Assembly (NCBI GenBank): GCA_017656505.1
Contig: JACDNU010000025.1
Coordinates: forward strand, 1-36,392
DNA: 36,392 bases
DNA from: Archaeoglobus sp.
Lineage (GTDB): Archaea; Halobacteriota; Archaeoglobi; Archaeoglobales; Archaeoglobaceae
Reading direction: 5' to 3'
Shown: piece after piece, positions 1-7,512 of the stretch
How positions within the stretch are numbered: position 1 is the stretch's first letter
Layout: every line of letters begins with the position of its first letter
Notes under the pieces: generated by a model
What the model was told of the DNA's origin: nothing
The model's input: the letters and a program-made list of their open reading frames with translations, nothing else
Databases searched by the model: none
Translations under genes and position numbers: made by a program

Positions 1-56
1 AAACAATCGTCATCTTCGGCCTCGTTATCAGCTTCATCCTGATGTTCGCATTCTAG
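1..56 (+). CDS. atpK: A-type ATP synthase subunit K (c), first copy, 3' end only
   Basis: The frame beginning at base 3 encodes the last 17 residues of a proteolipid c subunit and stops with TAG at 54-56. Bases 1-55 are identical to 508-562, the end of the complete atpK downstream, so this is the tail of a second atpK copy cut only by the window edge. It would supply c-ring protomers of the membrane rotor. The following genes are on the same strand. The nucleotide-level identity over the visible part suggests a recent duplication or gene conversion; the rest of this copy cannot be judged here. Confidence 0.85.
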   Translation, partial: TIVIFGLVISFILMFAF

Positions 57-60
57 GCTA

Positions 61-100
61 AGGAAAGACGAGGGAAAGACGAGGAAAAGCAAGGAAAAAG
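61..100 (+). repeat. Phased purine-rich tandem repeat, period 10-11 bp
   Basis: Four degenerate units, GGAAAGACGAG, GGAAAGACGAG, GAAAAGCAAG and GAAAAAG, lie between the first atpK stop and the ATG at 105. The A-runs are at 64-66, 75-77, 85-88 and 95-99, so they recur once per helical turn. The last units also provide the only weak Shine-Dalgarno-like purines before the small ORF. Confidence 0.7.
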
Positions 101-104
101 AACC

Positions 105-275
105 ATGGAGCGAGCTGTAAGGTGGTTGGAAAGCAAGATAAACACGGAGAAAAACATAGAGCGCTTTGTAAAATACTACTGGATAATCTCAACCTTTAGA
201 GTCGCTCTGGGGATTACAATAATGATGCTGATATTGATTGGAGGATACAAGTTCGGGGATCTGATTCCCCATTAA
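105..275 (+). CDS. Small single-pass membrane protein inside the ATP synthase operon (56 aa)
   Basis: I do not recognise a family. The ATG at 105 opens a 56-residue frame ending at 273-275. The first 30 or so residues are charged and amphipathic (beginning MERAVRWLESKINTEKNIER), followed by one hydrophobic segment at about residues 32-48 (FRVALGITIMMLILIGG) and a short polar tail. It sits between two atpK genes on the same strand, only 48 bases after the first stop and 42 before the second atpK, so it is almost certainly co-transcribed with the ATP synthase. Position and topology suggest a membrane-associated accessory or assembly factor, but that is inference. Its ribosome site is weak (purines only), unlike the strong site of the next gene, so it may be made in small amounts. 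Confidence 0.7.
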   Translation: MERAVRWLESKINTEKNIERFVKYYWIISTFRVALGITIMMLILIGGYKFGDLIPH

Positions 276-305
276 ATTTTGGAAAACTCATGAAAATCCT
301 AAAAA

Positions 306-312
306 GGAGGTG
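306..312 (+). promoter_or_regulatory. Strong Shine-Dalgarno site of atpK
   Basis: GGAGGTG lies five bases before the atpK ATG at 318, inside AAAAAGGAGGTGAAG. It is one of the best ribosome binding sites in the window, in keeping with the many c-subunit copies needed per ATP synthase. Confidence 0.8.
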
Positions 313-317
313 AAGAT

Positions 318-563
318 ATGGCAGAAGCTTTGATAAGTGATGAGGCGTTCATAAAGGGTTGTGCTGCAATAGGAGCAGGCTTAGCTGTAGGTTTGGCAGG
401 AATAGGTGCAGGAGCTGGTGAAAGCGGAATAGGAGCCGCAGCAGTAGGAGCGATAGCAGAGGACAGAGGCTTTCTTGGCTTAGGTTTGCTTTTCACAGTT
501 ATCCCAGAAACAATCGTCATCTTCGGCCTCGTTATCAGCTTCATCCTGATGTTCGCATTCTAA
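318..563 (+). CDS. atpK: A-type ATP synthase subunit K (proteolipid c subunit)
   Basis: Forms the membrane rotor ring that carries H+ or Na+ and drives ATP synthesis. The 81-residue protein is a two-helix hairpin: a glycine/alanine-rich first helix (about residues 15-45, GAGLAVGLAGIGAG) and a second helix (about 53-80) carrying the essential carboxylate in PETIVIFG, E64. A second acidic residue, E35 in GAGES, falls where Na+-binding c subunits usually carry Gln or Glu, and T65 follows E64, so the ligand pattern E35/E64/T65 resembles Na+-type rings; coupling-ion identity is inference. The length is the single-hairpin type, not a duplicated one. The frame overlaps a shadow ORF on the other strand that has no merit. 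Confidence 0.95.
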   Translation: MAEALISDEAFIKGCAAIGAGLAVGLAGIGAGAGESGIGAAAVGAIAEDRGFLGLGLLFTVIPETIVIFGLVISFILMFAF

Positions 564-583
564 AGCTATTACAGGGTGTAATT

Positions 584-1153
584 ATGCCACTCGATAACGT
601 AATCGGAGAAATATACGAGAAGGGGAAGGAACAAGTGGAGAAGATTCTCAAAGAGGCTGAGAGCGAAGCGGAGAGGATCATTGCAGAGGCAAAAAGAGAA
701 GCTGAGGAAATACTGAGGAAAGCTCGTGAAGATGCGGAAAAGGAGGCAGAGAACCTCCGAAGACAGGAAGTTTCTTCTGTGAGCTTGGAAATGAAGAGAC
801 TCTTCCTGAACAAACAAAAAGAGCTTCTTGAATCGGTTTTCGATCTCACAAGGCAGAGAGTTAGGGAGATGGAGGAAGGAGACAGGAAGAAATTGCTTGA
901 GGCGTTACTCAAAAAGAACGTTCAGGATGGAATGGTCGTTTATTCCAGAAAGGAAGACGAGGACGTGGTTAAGGAAATCATAGGCGGTTTGGGCAAAAAA
1001 GTGGAGTATGCTGGAAACGTGAACTGCCTCGGGGGAGTGATCCTTGAGGATTCCAAGGAGGGGATAAGGATAAATCTCACGTTTGATGAACTCCTCAATC
1101 AGCTTTTCGATCAGGAGATGAGTGAAGTTTCGAAGATTTTACTGGGTGGTTGA
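584..1153 (+). CDS. atpE: A-type ATP synthase subunit E (peripheral stalk)
   Basis: 189 residues. Residues about 8-100 are a long, highly charged, alanine/glutamate-rich coiled coil (KEAESEAERIIAEAKREAEE), followed by a globular C-terminal domain of about 90 residues ending in SKILLGG. This is the standard layout of the A/V-type E subunit, which pairs with subunit H as the peripheral stalk holding the A3B3 head. ATG 584 lies 20 bases after atpK with AGGGTG upstream. The end overlaps or abuts atpC, depending on its start. Identification rests on architecture plus operon position between K and C. Confidence 0.93.
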   Translation: MPLDNVIGEIYEKGKEQVEKILKEAESEAERIIAEAKREAEEILRKAREDAEKEAENLRRQEVSSVSLEMKRLFLNKQKELLESVFDLTRQRVREMEEGDRKKLLEALLKKNVQDGMVVYSRKEDEDVVKEIIGGLGKKVEYAGNVNCLGGVILEDSKEGIRINLTFDELLNQLFDQEMSEVSKILLGG

Positions 1154-1155
1154 GG

Positions 1156-2169
1156 ATGCTAATTGGAAAGAACGCTACTTGGGCGTACCTGGTTGCAAGA
1201 ACAAAAGTGATGAAAAGAAAGCTCATCCCCAAGGATGAGTACAGGAAACTGCTGAACATGGAATTCAATGAAATAGTCAGGTATTTGGAAGAAACCGAAT
1301 ACAAAAAAGAGATTGATGAGTTCGGTTACAAGTATTCTGGACCAAAGCTGATGGATTACGCTTTGTCGCTAAATCTCTCTAGAACCTATCAGAAGATAAT
1401 CAGGATCTCCTTCGGGCTTGCGAAGGATCTCATAACCAGCTATCTCAAAAAATGGGAAATCATGAACCTTGTCAGCATAATTCGAGGCAAGGCAGCGAAC
1501 ATCCCGCCGGATGAAATTGAGGAGGCAATAGTTCCCGTTGAGAGGGATTTGGATTACTACAGAGCTCTGATTGCTAAAGATGTTGATGAGATCGTTAATA
1601 CTTATCGCGGCACACCGTACTTTGAAACCCTCTCGAAAATGGGTACAATTCCGCCAAATCAGTTGGAAGATGAGCTCTTCAAAACCTACTATCTCGAACT
1701 CACGAAGCTTAAACCAGCGGAACTATCGCTCAAGCTGTTCGTCGATTTCGTGAAAATGGAAGTGGATTTGAGAAACCTTAAAACGATTCTCAGGTTGAAG
1801 GCTGAAGGTGCCACGCCAGATGAGATAATCTCGAGGCTCATACCGAATGGTTTCGAGTTGACTATGGACGAATGCAGAAAACTTGCTACGATGTCTTGGA
1901 GCGAGCTTGTTAAAGCCTTGGAGGGCTACTGGTTCTGGAAAGATATCGAGAAAGTTGAAGAGGAGCTCTCAGCAACCGAGGTGCTTTTTGACAAGGCATG
2001 GATTGAGGCGATAGCAAAGAGGGCGACGAGCTATCCGCTTTCGATTTTGCCGGTGATGCACTACATGGTTCTAAAGAAGGTTGAAGTGGACAATCTGCGA
2101 ATTTTGGGATGGGGCAAGTGGTATAACATGTCCAACGAGGAGATAGAAAGGCAAATGGTGATCGTATGA
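1156..2169 (+). CDS. atpC: A-type ATP synthase subunit C (central stalk, V-type d homologue)
   Basis: 337 residues from the ATG at 1156. A TTG at 1150 in the same frame would overlap the atpE stop by 4 bases, but ATG plus the GGTGGTTGAGG upstream is the better start. The protein is almost wholly alpha-helical with an internally repeated layout, as in the funnel-shaped C/d subunit that docks the central rotor onto the c-ring. Recognisable family features are the N-terminal RTKVMKRKLIPKDEYRKLL segment and the repeated MEVDLRNLKTILRLKAEG-like helices near residues 195-215. It sits between E and F, the canonical order. Confidence 0.93.
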   Translation: MLIGKNATWAYLVARTKVMKRKLIPKDEYRKLLNMEFNEIVRYLEETEYKKEIDEFGYKYSGPKLMDYALSLNLSRTYQKIIRISFGLAKDLITSYLKKWEIMNLVSIIRGKAANIPPDEIEEAIVPVERDLDYYRALIAKDVDEIVNTYRGTPYFETLSKMGTIPPNQLEDELFKTYYLELTKLKPAELSLKLFVDFVKMEVDLRNLKTILRLKAEGATPDEIISRLIPNGFELTMDECRKLATMSWSELVKALEGYWFWKDIEKVEEELSATEVLFDKAWIEAIAKRATSYPLSILPVMHYMVLKKVEVDNLRILGWGKWYNMSNEEIERQMVIV

Positions 2170-2474
2170 AGATCGTCGTGATTGGAGATCCGGAGTTCAA
2201 CATCGGATTTGGGCTTGCGGGAATTGTGAGCGAAAATATTTTTGATGTTAAGAGTGACGAGGAGATAGTAGAGAGTGTGAGAAAGGCAATGGAGGATGAG
2301 GAAGTAGGGATTGTGGTTATAAAATATGATTATCTCAAAAAACTTCCTCCCGCCCTGAGAAAGGAGATAGATGAGAAGGTTCAGCCGACTTTCGTGGCTG
2401 TCGGCGGGAGTGGGGGTGTTGAGGAGATTAGAGAAAAGATAAGAAAGGCGATAGGTGTTGACTTATGGAAGTGA
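2166..2474 (+). CDS. atpF: A-type ATP synthase subunit F
   Basis: 102 residues. Begins [19 protein letters not shown] and contains [18 protein letters not shown], the Rossmann-like fold of A/V-type subunit F, a central-shaft protein inserted into the A3B3 head that can modulate ATP hydrolysis. ATG 2166 overlaps the atpC stop in an ATGA arrangement, so translational coupling is likely. The C-terminal helix (about 83-102) is the part known to contact the head in the family. Normal length. Confidence 0.95.
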   Translation: MKIVVIGDPEFNIGFGLAGIVSENIFDVKSDEEIVESVRKAMEDEEVGIVVIKYDYLKKLPPALRKEIDEKVQPTFVAVGGSGGVEEIREKIRKAIGVDLWK

Positions 2475-4210
2475 AAACAGCAGGAAGTGTAGGGGAGATT
2501 TATAGGGTTTCCGGGCCTTTGGTAGTAGCTGAAGGCCTGAAAGCCAGAATGTACGATGTTTGTAAGGTTGAAGGATTAATGGGAGAAGTGGTAGGGCTTG
2601 CTGGCGACAAGGTTCTGATTCAGGTTTACGAGGACACCTCAGGGATAAAGCCAGGAGGCAAAGTTGAAAACACTGGAATGCCGCTCAGCGTTGACCTTGG
2701 GCCGGGTATAATCACCTCAATCTACGATGGAATTCAGAGACCCTTGCCGGTGATGAAAGAAATTTCCGGAGATTTCATTGGGAGAGGTATAGAGGCTTCC
2801 GGCATTGACATGAAAAAGCAGTGGGAATTCAAGCCGACTGTAAAGAAGGGAGACAACGTAAAGGCTGGAGATGTTATAGGGACCGTGCAAGAAACTGCCG
2901 TGGTTGAGCACAAAATACTGGTTCCACCCAACGTAGAGGGAGGAGTTGTAAACGAGATCTACGAAGGGAAGTTTACCGTGCAAGACACGATAGCAGTTTT
3001 GGATAATGGTGTTGAGCTTAAGATGTATCACAGGTGGCCGGTGAGGATTCCAAGGCCATACGTGGAGAAGCTCCCTCCAGAGGTTCCCTTGCTGACTGGC
3101 CAGAGAATTCTCGACTGCCTCTTCCCGATAGCGAAAGGCGGAACGGCAGCGATTCCCGGAGGGTTTGGAACTGGTAAAACGGTCACACAACACCAGCTTG
3201 CAAAGTGGTCGGACTCGCACATAATCGTCTACGTGGGATGCGGAGAGAGAGGAAACGAGATGACAGAGGTTCTTGAAGAATTCCCAGAGCTGATAGATCC
3301 AAGAACGGGTAAGCCGTTAATGGAGAGATCTGTTCTCGTTGCTAACACCTCGAACATGCCTGTTGCAGCGAGAGAAGCTTCGGTTTACACGGGCATAACT
3401 ATAGCAGAATACTTCAGGGACATGGGATACGATGTGGCTGTGCAGGCAGACTCGACAAGCAGATGGGCGGAAGCGATGAGAGAGATGTCAGGAAGACTCG
3501 AAGAGATGCCGGGCGAGGAAGGTTATCCGGCTTATCTCGCTTCAAGGCTTGCAGAGTTCTACGAGAGGGCTGGAAGAGTGAAAACATTGGGCGGAAGCGT
3601 AGGAAGTGTTAGCGTAGTTGGAGCTGTTTCACCGCCTGGAGGAGACTTCAGTGAGCCTGTAACCCAGAACACGCTGAGAATTGTGAAGGTGTTCTGGGCT
3701 CTGGACACTAAGTTAGCTGCAAGAAGACACTTCCCGGCGATAAACTGGTTGCAGAGCTACAGCCTGTATGCTGAATCGCTTGCAGACTGGTTCAAGGAGA
3801 ATGTCGGCTCTGACTGGCCAGAGCTCAGAACGTGGATGATGACGATTCTGCAGGAAGAAGCGAATCTCATGGAGATCGTGATGCTCGTAGGAAAGGATGC
3901 CTTAGCAGACAACCAGCGAGTGCTGCTTGAAGTTGCGAGATACATCAGAGAGGTCTTCCTGTCGCAGTATGCATACCATGAAGTTGACACTTACTGCTCT
4001 GTTGAGAAGATGTACGACATGATGAGGGCGATTAAGGAACTCAACGACATATTCTACAAAGCACTGGATGCAGGCAAAACTGTAGATGAAATCGAGAACG
4101 TTGAGGGTAGAGAAGACTTTGCAAGAGCGAAATTCGAGCAGGATTACAAGAAGTATCTTGATGAGGCTGTTGCGAAAATCAGGGCAAGCTTGCTGGGAGG
4201 TGAATCATGA
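2465..4210 (+). CDS. atpA: A-type ATP synthase catalytic subunit A
   Basis: 581 residues, the ATP-forming subunit of the A3B3 head in the cytoplasm. It has an N-terminal beta-barrel, the A-type-specific non-homologous bulge region (about 115-190), then the nucleotide-binding domain with Walker A GGFGTGKT at 232-239, GERGNEM shortly after, and the conserved [20 protein letters not shown] stretch. No intein interrupts the P-loop, a site that carries one in some archaea. The ATG at 2465 overlaps atpF by 10 bases; GTTGAC precedes it, so initiation probably relies on coupling. Full family length. Confidence 0.98.
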   Translation: MEVKTAGSVGEIYRVSGPLVVAEGLKARMYDVCKVEGLMGEVVGLAGDKVLIQVYEDTSGIKPGGKVENTGMPLSVDLGPGIITSIYDGIQRPLPVMKEISGDFIGRGIEASGIDMKKQWEFKPTVKKGDNVKAGDVIGTVQETAVVEHKILVPPNVEGGVVNEIYEGKFTVQDTIAVLDNGVELKMYHRWPVRIPRPYVEKLPPEVPLLTGQRILDCLFPIAKGGTAAIPGGFGTGKTVTQHQLAKWSDSHIIVYVGCGERGNEMTEVLEEFPELIDPRTGKPLMERSVLVANTSNMPVAAREASVYTGITIAEYFRDMGYDVAVQADSTSRWAEAMREMSGRLEEMPGEEGYPAYLASRLAEFYERAGRVKTLGGSVGSVSVVGAVSPPGGDFSEPVTQNTLRIVKVFWALDTKLAARRHFPAINWLQSYSLYAESLADWFKENVGSDWPELRTWMMTILQEEANLMEIVMLVGKDALADNQRVLLEVARYIREVFLSQYAYHEVDTYCSVEKMYDMMRAIKELNDIFYKALDAGKTVDEIENVEGREDFARAKFEQDYKKYLDEAVAKIRASLLGGES

Positions 4211-5610
4211 AGGAGTATAGAACGATTAGGGATGTTGCTGGCCCCCTTATTTTTGTTGAGAAAACCGAGCCTGTAAGCTACGGTGAACTAGTTCTCATTA
4301 CACTGCCAGATGGCACGGTCAGAAGGGGCCAGGTTCTCGACTCGGCAAAGGATATTGTTGTCGTTCAGTCATTCGAGGGTACGAGAGGTATTGACAAAGG
4401 CTCTGCTGTACGATTTACGGGAGATATCGTTAAGCTCGCTTGTTCCAAAGACATGATGGGAAGAATCCTTTCCGGCTCGGGAGAGCCGATCGATGGAGGT
4501 CCGAAGATCATTCCTGAGGAAAGGCTGCCTATCATCGGTTCGGCCATCAATCCTTATGCAAGAACCTATCCGAGAGAGTTCATTCAAACTGGTATATCCG
4601 CCATCGACGGAATGAACACCCTTGTCAGAGGGCAAAAGCTACCCATCTTTAGCGGCTCAGGTTTGCCGCACAACGACATCGCCTTGCAGATAGCTAGGCA
4701 GGCCAAGGTTAGAGGCACGGGCGAAGAATTCGCTGTCATATTCGCAGCCATGGGTATCACTTACGAAGAGGCACACTACTTCATAAAGGATTTTGAAAGG
4801 ACGGGAGCTCTAGAGAGAGCTGTTATCTTCCTCAACCTAGCAAACGATCCGGCTATCGAGAGACTTATCACTCCAAGAATGGCTCTGACAGCAGCTGAAT
4901 ATCTTGCCTACGAATACGACTACCACATCCTCGTTATTCTGACAGACTTCACGAACTACTGCGAGGCTTTGAGAGAGATCTCGGCAGCCAGAGAAGAGGT
5001 GCCGGGAAGAAGAGGATATCCGGGTTACATGTACACTGACTTGGCGACAAACTACGAAAGGGCAGGCAGAATCAGGGGCAGAAAAGGCTCAATTACTCAG
5101 TTCCCTGTGCTTACGATGCCAGCTGACGACATAACCCATCCGATTCCCGATCTAACCGGCTATATTACGGAAGGGCAGATCGTGCTGAGCAGAGAGCTCC
5201 ACGCAAAAGGCATATATCCACCAATCAACGTGCTTCCATCCCTCAGCAGGCTGATGAAGGAGGGTATCGGAGAAGGAATGACAAGAGACGATCACGTCCA
5301 GTGGAACGACCAGATGTATGCTGCCTATGCAGAAGGTGTTGATCTGCGTGGCTTGGTAGCTATAGTCGGTGAGGAGGCTTTGTCAGAGAGAGACAGGAGG
5401 TATCTGAAGTTTGCTGATGAATTCGAGAGGAGATGGCTCCAGCAGGGAAGATATGAGGACAGAGACATCGAATACACTCTCGATCTTGGATGGGATCTGC
5501 TTTCAATGCTACCTGAGTCAGAGCTGGTTAAGATTGAGAGGAAGTTCATAGAGAAGTATCATCCTGCCTATAGGAAGAAAGCTGCAGAAGAGGCTGCAGA
5601 GGCAGCCTGA
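4207..5610 (+). CDS. atpB: A-type ATP synthase regulatory subunit B
   Basis: 467 residues, the non-catalytic partner of subunit A in the hexameric head. It aligns with the F1-alpha/V-type B fold but has a degenerate P-loop, SGSGLPHND at 149-157, lacking the GKT, which distinguishes it from A. The [23 protein letters not shown] region and the C-terminal helical domain are present, with an alanine/glutamate-rich tail ([11 protein letters not shown]). The ATG overlaps the atpA stop by four bases (ATGA) behind GGGAGGTG, so A and B are coupled, fitting their 1:1 stoichiometry. Confidence 0.98.
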   Translation: MKEYRTIRDVAGPLIFVEKTEPVSYGELVLITLPDGTVRRGQVLDSAKDIVVVQSFEGTRGIDKGSAVRFTGDIVKLACSKDMMGRILSGSGEPIDGGPKIIPEERLPIIGSAINPYARTYPREFIQTGISAIDGMNTLVRGQKLPIFSGSGLPHNDIALQIARQAKVRGTGEEFAVIFAAMGITYEEAHYFIKDFERTGALERAVIFLNLANDPAIERLITPRMALTAAEYLAYEYDYHILVILTDFTNYCEALREISAAREEVPGRRGYPGYMYTDLATNYERAGRIRGRKGSITQFPVLTMPADDITHPIPDLTGYITEGQIVLSRELHAKGIYPPINVLPSLSRLMKEGIGEGMTRDDHVQWNDQMYAAYAEGVDLRGLVAIVGEEALSERDRRYLKFADEFERRWLQQGRYEDRDIEYTLDLGWDLLSMLPESELVKIERKFIEKYHPAYRKKAAEEAAEAA

Positions 5611-5635
5611 TTTTTTCTATCTTACGGTGATATAA

Positions 5636-6286
5636 ATGGCAGAGGTACAACCGACGAGAATGGAGCTCATAAAGCTCAGAAGACGTATAGCAATGGCTAC
5701 CAAAGGACATGCATTGCTCAAGATGAAGAGAGATGGCCTTATAATGGAATTCAGGCAAATTCTCGAGGAGGCGAAGGAAGTTATAGGCAGGATGGTCGAG
5801 AAGTACGAGAAAGCTCAGCAGAAGCTAGCTCTTGCAATGGCCGTGGATGGGACAATGGCTGTAAAGTCGATTGCTCTTGCTTGCTGCAGAATTCCGCCAG
5901 AATTCACGATTAAACGAAAGAACATTATGGGAGTGCCAGTTCCAGTCGTGAAGAAGGAAGCTATCCGCAAGAAGGTTACTGATAGAGATTATGGAGTATT
6001 AAGTACTTCAACTAGGATCGATGAGGCTGTCGCAGCGTTTGAGGAGCTTACGGATGCGATTCTTGAGGTTGCTGAGATTGAGACAACGCTTAGAAGGCTT
6101 ATCGACGAGATAGATAGAACCAAGAGAAGGGTTAATGCTTTGGAATTCAGGGTTATCCCGATGATGGAGGAGACGGCGCGCTTCATAACCTTCAAACTCG
6201 AGGAGATGGATAGGGAGAATATCATAAAGCTGAAACACCTCAAGAAGAAAATGGCAAAAAGGGCTGAAGCGGAAGCAGCAGCCTGA
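5636..6286 (+). CDS. atpD: A-type ATP synthase subunit D (central shaft)
   Basis: 216 residues, the rotating coiled-coil shaft inside A3B3 (gamma-like). It has the family signature PTRMELIKLRRRI followed by GHALLKMKRDGL (24-35), a long N-terminal helix, a central beta hairpin region, and a long C-terminal helix (about 140-210, TLRRLIDEIDRTKRRVNALEF) that pairs with the first. ATG 5636 has GGTGAT upstream and follows atpB by 25 bases. It is the last gene of the operon; T-rich sequence follows directly. Confidence 0.97.
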   Translation: MAEVQPTRMELIKLRRRIAMATKGHALLKMKRDGLIMEFRQILEEAKEVIGRMVEKYEKAQQKLALAMAVDGTMAVKSIALACCRIPPEFTIKRKNIMGVPVPVVKKEAIRKKVTDRDYGVLSTSTRIDEAVAAFEELTDAILEVAEIETTLRRLIDEIDRTKRRVNALEFRVIPMMEETARFITFKLEEMDRENIIKLKHLKKKMAKRAEAEAAA

Positions 6287-6330
6287 TTCTTTTTGATCTC
6301 TTATTTTTCTTTATTTCTTTTTATTTCCTA
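6287..6330 (+). terminator. T-rich terminator of the ATP synthase operon
   Basis: Directly after the atpD stop comes a run of oligo-T stretches with no hairpin, typical of archaeal termination. From 6301 the tract is organised as three near-decamers, TTATTTTTCT, TTATTTCTTT and TTATTTCCTA, so T-runs recur every 10 bp. A TTTAACYCT-type degenerate repeat continues to about 6394 and runs into the end of the convergent gene. Confidence 0.7.
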
Positions 6331-6378
6331 ATTCTCTTTAAACTCATTAGCTTTCTTTAACTTTAACTCTTTAACCCT

Positions 6379-6594
6379 CTAACCCTCTTTAACCTTCCTG
6401 CTCTTCTTCAATGCCACAACTATGTAAACCCAACCGGCGATGATGAGCATTACGCCACCATAAACTGCAGCGTATCCCATTTTCTTGTTAAACAAAGGCA
6501 AAAAGATACCTACAGCAACGAGCAGGTAACCTATCGTTTTCATCCCAACTCCAATCGCGAGCCTTTTCAGCTCCCTCACGAGCTTTGGGTCCAC
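6379..6594 (-). CDS. Small two-helix membrane protein (71 aa), unknown function
   Basis: No family recognised. The GTG start at 6594 (GTGGACCCAAAG) gives 71 residues: a basic N-terminal helix (KLVRELKRLAIG), hydrophobic segments at about 18-34 (MKTIGYLLVAVGIFLPL) and 40-62 (YAAVYGGVMLIIAGWVYIVVAL), and a basic tail KKSRKVKEG. By the positive-inside rule both ends would be cytoplasmic. A TATA-like box centred 25 bp upstream means translation probably starts at or next to the mRNA 5' end. It is convergent with the atp operon, so proximity to ATP synthase does not imply a shared operon. Confidence 0.75.
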   Translation of the reverse strand: MDPKLVRELKRLAIGVGMKTIGYLLVAVGIFLPLFNKKMGYAAVYGGVMLIIAGWVYIVVALKKSRKVKEG

Positions 6595-6613
6595 CTTTGA
6601 AATTCGGTGGAAA

Positions 6614-6623
6614 GATTATAAAG
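6614..6623 (-). promoter_or_regulatory. TATA box of the 71-aa membrane protein gene
   Basis: On the minus strand CTTTATAATC is centred 25 bp before the GTG at 6594, predicting a leaderless transcript. Confidence 0.6.
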
Positions 6624-6679
6624 ATTATTGGGTTTATTGGTTCTTTAACCTAAGTTTACTGATTTATCTAAATCAGCTA

Positions 6680-7093
6680 TCACCAGTTCGCAACTATAAG
6701 AATCGCCGAAACGAGAATCATGAACAGAAGGAAAAGAACGATAAAAATTCTTACAAGGCGTGCAATTCTCTTCTTCTGCTCTCCCGTTATCACCTCAACC
6801 TTTAATCCGGCCATGCTTGCCTTGGTTTTTGCTCCCCCCTCGAATCTCACTTCAACATTGTACTTGCCAGGATAGGGAAATATATAATCAATCTCGAATT
6901 GGCCATAGTTGTCGGAGTGGAATTCCCTCTTCTTTATTCCGTCAATAAAAAGCAGAAGCTTACCTCTCAAAGGCTCCCATCGCTTGTTCTCGGCATCATA
7001 AAGCTGGAGATATCCAGAAAAGGAAACGCTCTCCCCAGGAGTTGGTTTTTTGTCGCTGACATGGAGTCCTGAAATCCTTGTCCTCGCTCTCAT
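6680..7093 (-). CDS. Ig-like domain protein with C-terminal membrane anchor (137 aa)
   Basis: Residues about 1-102 form a beta-rich domain (KPTPGESVSFSGYLQLYD, GKLLLFIDGIKKREF, PYPGKYNVEVRFEGG) resembling the immunoglobulin-like or carboxypeptidase-regulatory-like folds of archaeal surface proteins. A basic patch KKRIARLVR then precedes one hydrophobic helix at about 115-134 and the tail ANW. There is no signal peptide, so the orientation is unclear: a tail-anchored cytoplasmic domain or an inverted topology are both possible. ATG 7093 follows a TATA-like AAGTTTATCTT about 34 bp upstream, leaving a leader of a few bases. The specific role is unknown. Confidence 0.75.
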   Translation of the reverse strand: MRARTRISGLHVSDKKPTPGESVSFSGYLQLYDAENKRWEPLRGKLLLFIDGIKKREFHSDNYGQFEIDYIFPYPGKYNVEVRFEGGAKTKASMAGLKVEVITGEQKKRIARLVRIFIVLFLLFMILVSAILIVANW

Positions 7094-7187
7094 AATTTCA
7101 CAATGCTATTTGCTCGCAAGGAAGATAAACTTTTAGGAGACCAAAGAGGTGGGAAATTAGAAAACATCAGAAAAACTAAATGAAAAC

Positions 7188-7195
7188 TATAAATA
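7188..7195 (+). promoter_or_regulatory. TATA box of the 77-aa membrane protein gene
   Basis: TATAAATA is centred about 26 bp before the ATG at 7217, and no Shine-Dalgarno sequence lies between, consistent with a leaderless mRNA. Confidence 0.75.
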
Positions 7196-7216
7196 AACTC
7201 TCGCAAATCCAGCTTT

Positions 7217-7450
7217 ATGAGAGAAGCTGACACGAAATTGGCCATTGTAGCTTTACTCTGCCTTATCGGATTGGCGGCGATTCCGAAAGCTATGGCTTTC
7301 TCCCTCGATCCCATCTCACAATTCGCTCCTATCTGGCTTTACGTCATCTATCGCTTCACGGGTATTTGGAAGGAGAATCCAGCTTACAGATCTTATTTCA
7401 TGATTGGTTTGACGGTGGCGATTTTGCTATTCTACACTTTTATGAAGTGA
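7217..7450 (+). CDS. Small multi-pass membrane protein (77 aa), unknown function
   Basis: Three hydrophobic stretches are visible at about residues 8-28 (LAIVALLCLIGLAAIPKAMA), 32-47 (PISQFAPIWLYVIYRF) and 59-76 (YFMIGLTVAILLFYTFM), with a charged loop GIWKENPAYRSY between the second and third. I recognise no family. The first segment could act as a signal anchor. It has its own promoter and is divergent from the Ig-like membrane protein gene. The 60 bases after it are AT-rich and lead into the glycosyltransferase promoter. Confidence 0.7.
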   Translation: MREADTKLAIVALLCLIGLAAIPKAMAFSLDPISQFAPIWLYVIYRFTGIWKENPAYRSYFMIGLTVAILLFYTFMK

Positions 7451-7486
7451 TCTGAATAATTTAATTAAAAATAGTTAAAATTAAAG

Positions 7487-7495
7487 CTTTTTATG
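7487..7495 (+). promoter_or_regulatory. TATA box of the glycosyltransferase gene
   Basis: CTTTTTATG lies 22 bp (to ATG 7513) or 28 bp (to ATG 7519) upstream of the two in-frame start candidates. No Shine-Dalgarno sequence is visible. Confidence 0.5.
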
Positions 7496-7512
7496 CCGAG
7501 AGCATCTACTAC

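Noticed and set aside
541-912. 123-residue minus-strand frame opposite atpE
   Set aside because: Ser/Phe-rich mirror of the Glu/Lys-rich coiled coil of atpE.
2465-4210. Possible intein in atpA, EF-2 or the polymerase genes
   Set aside because: All have normal length and uninterrupted P-loop or active-site motifs.
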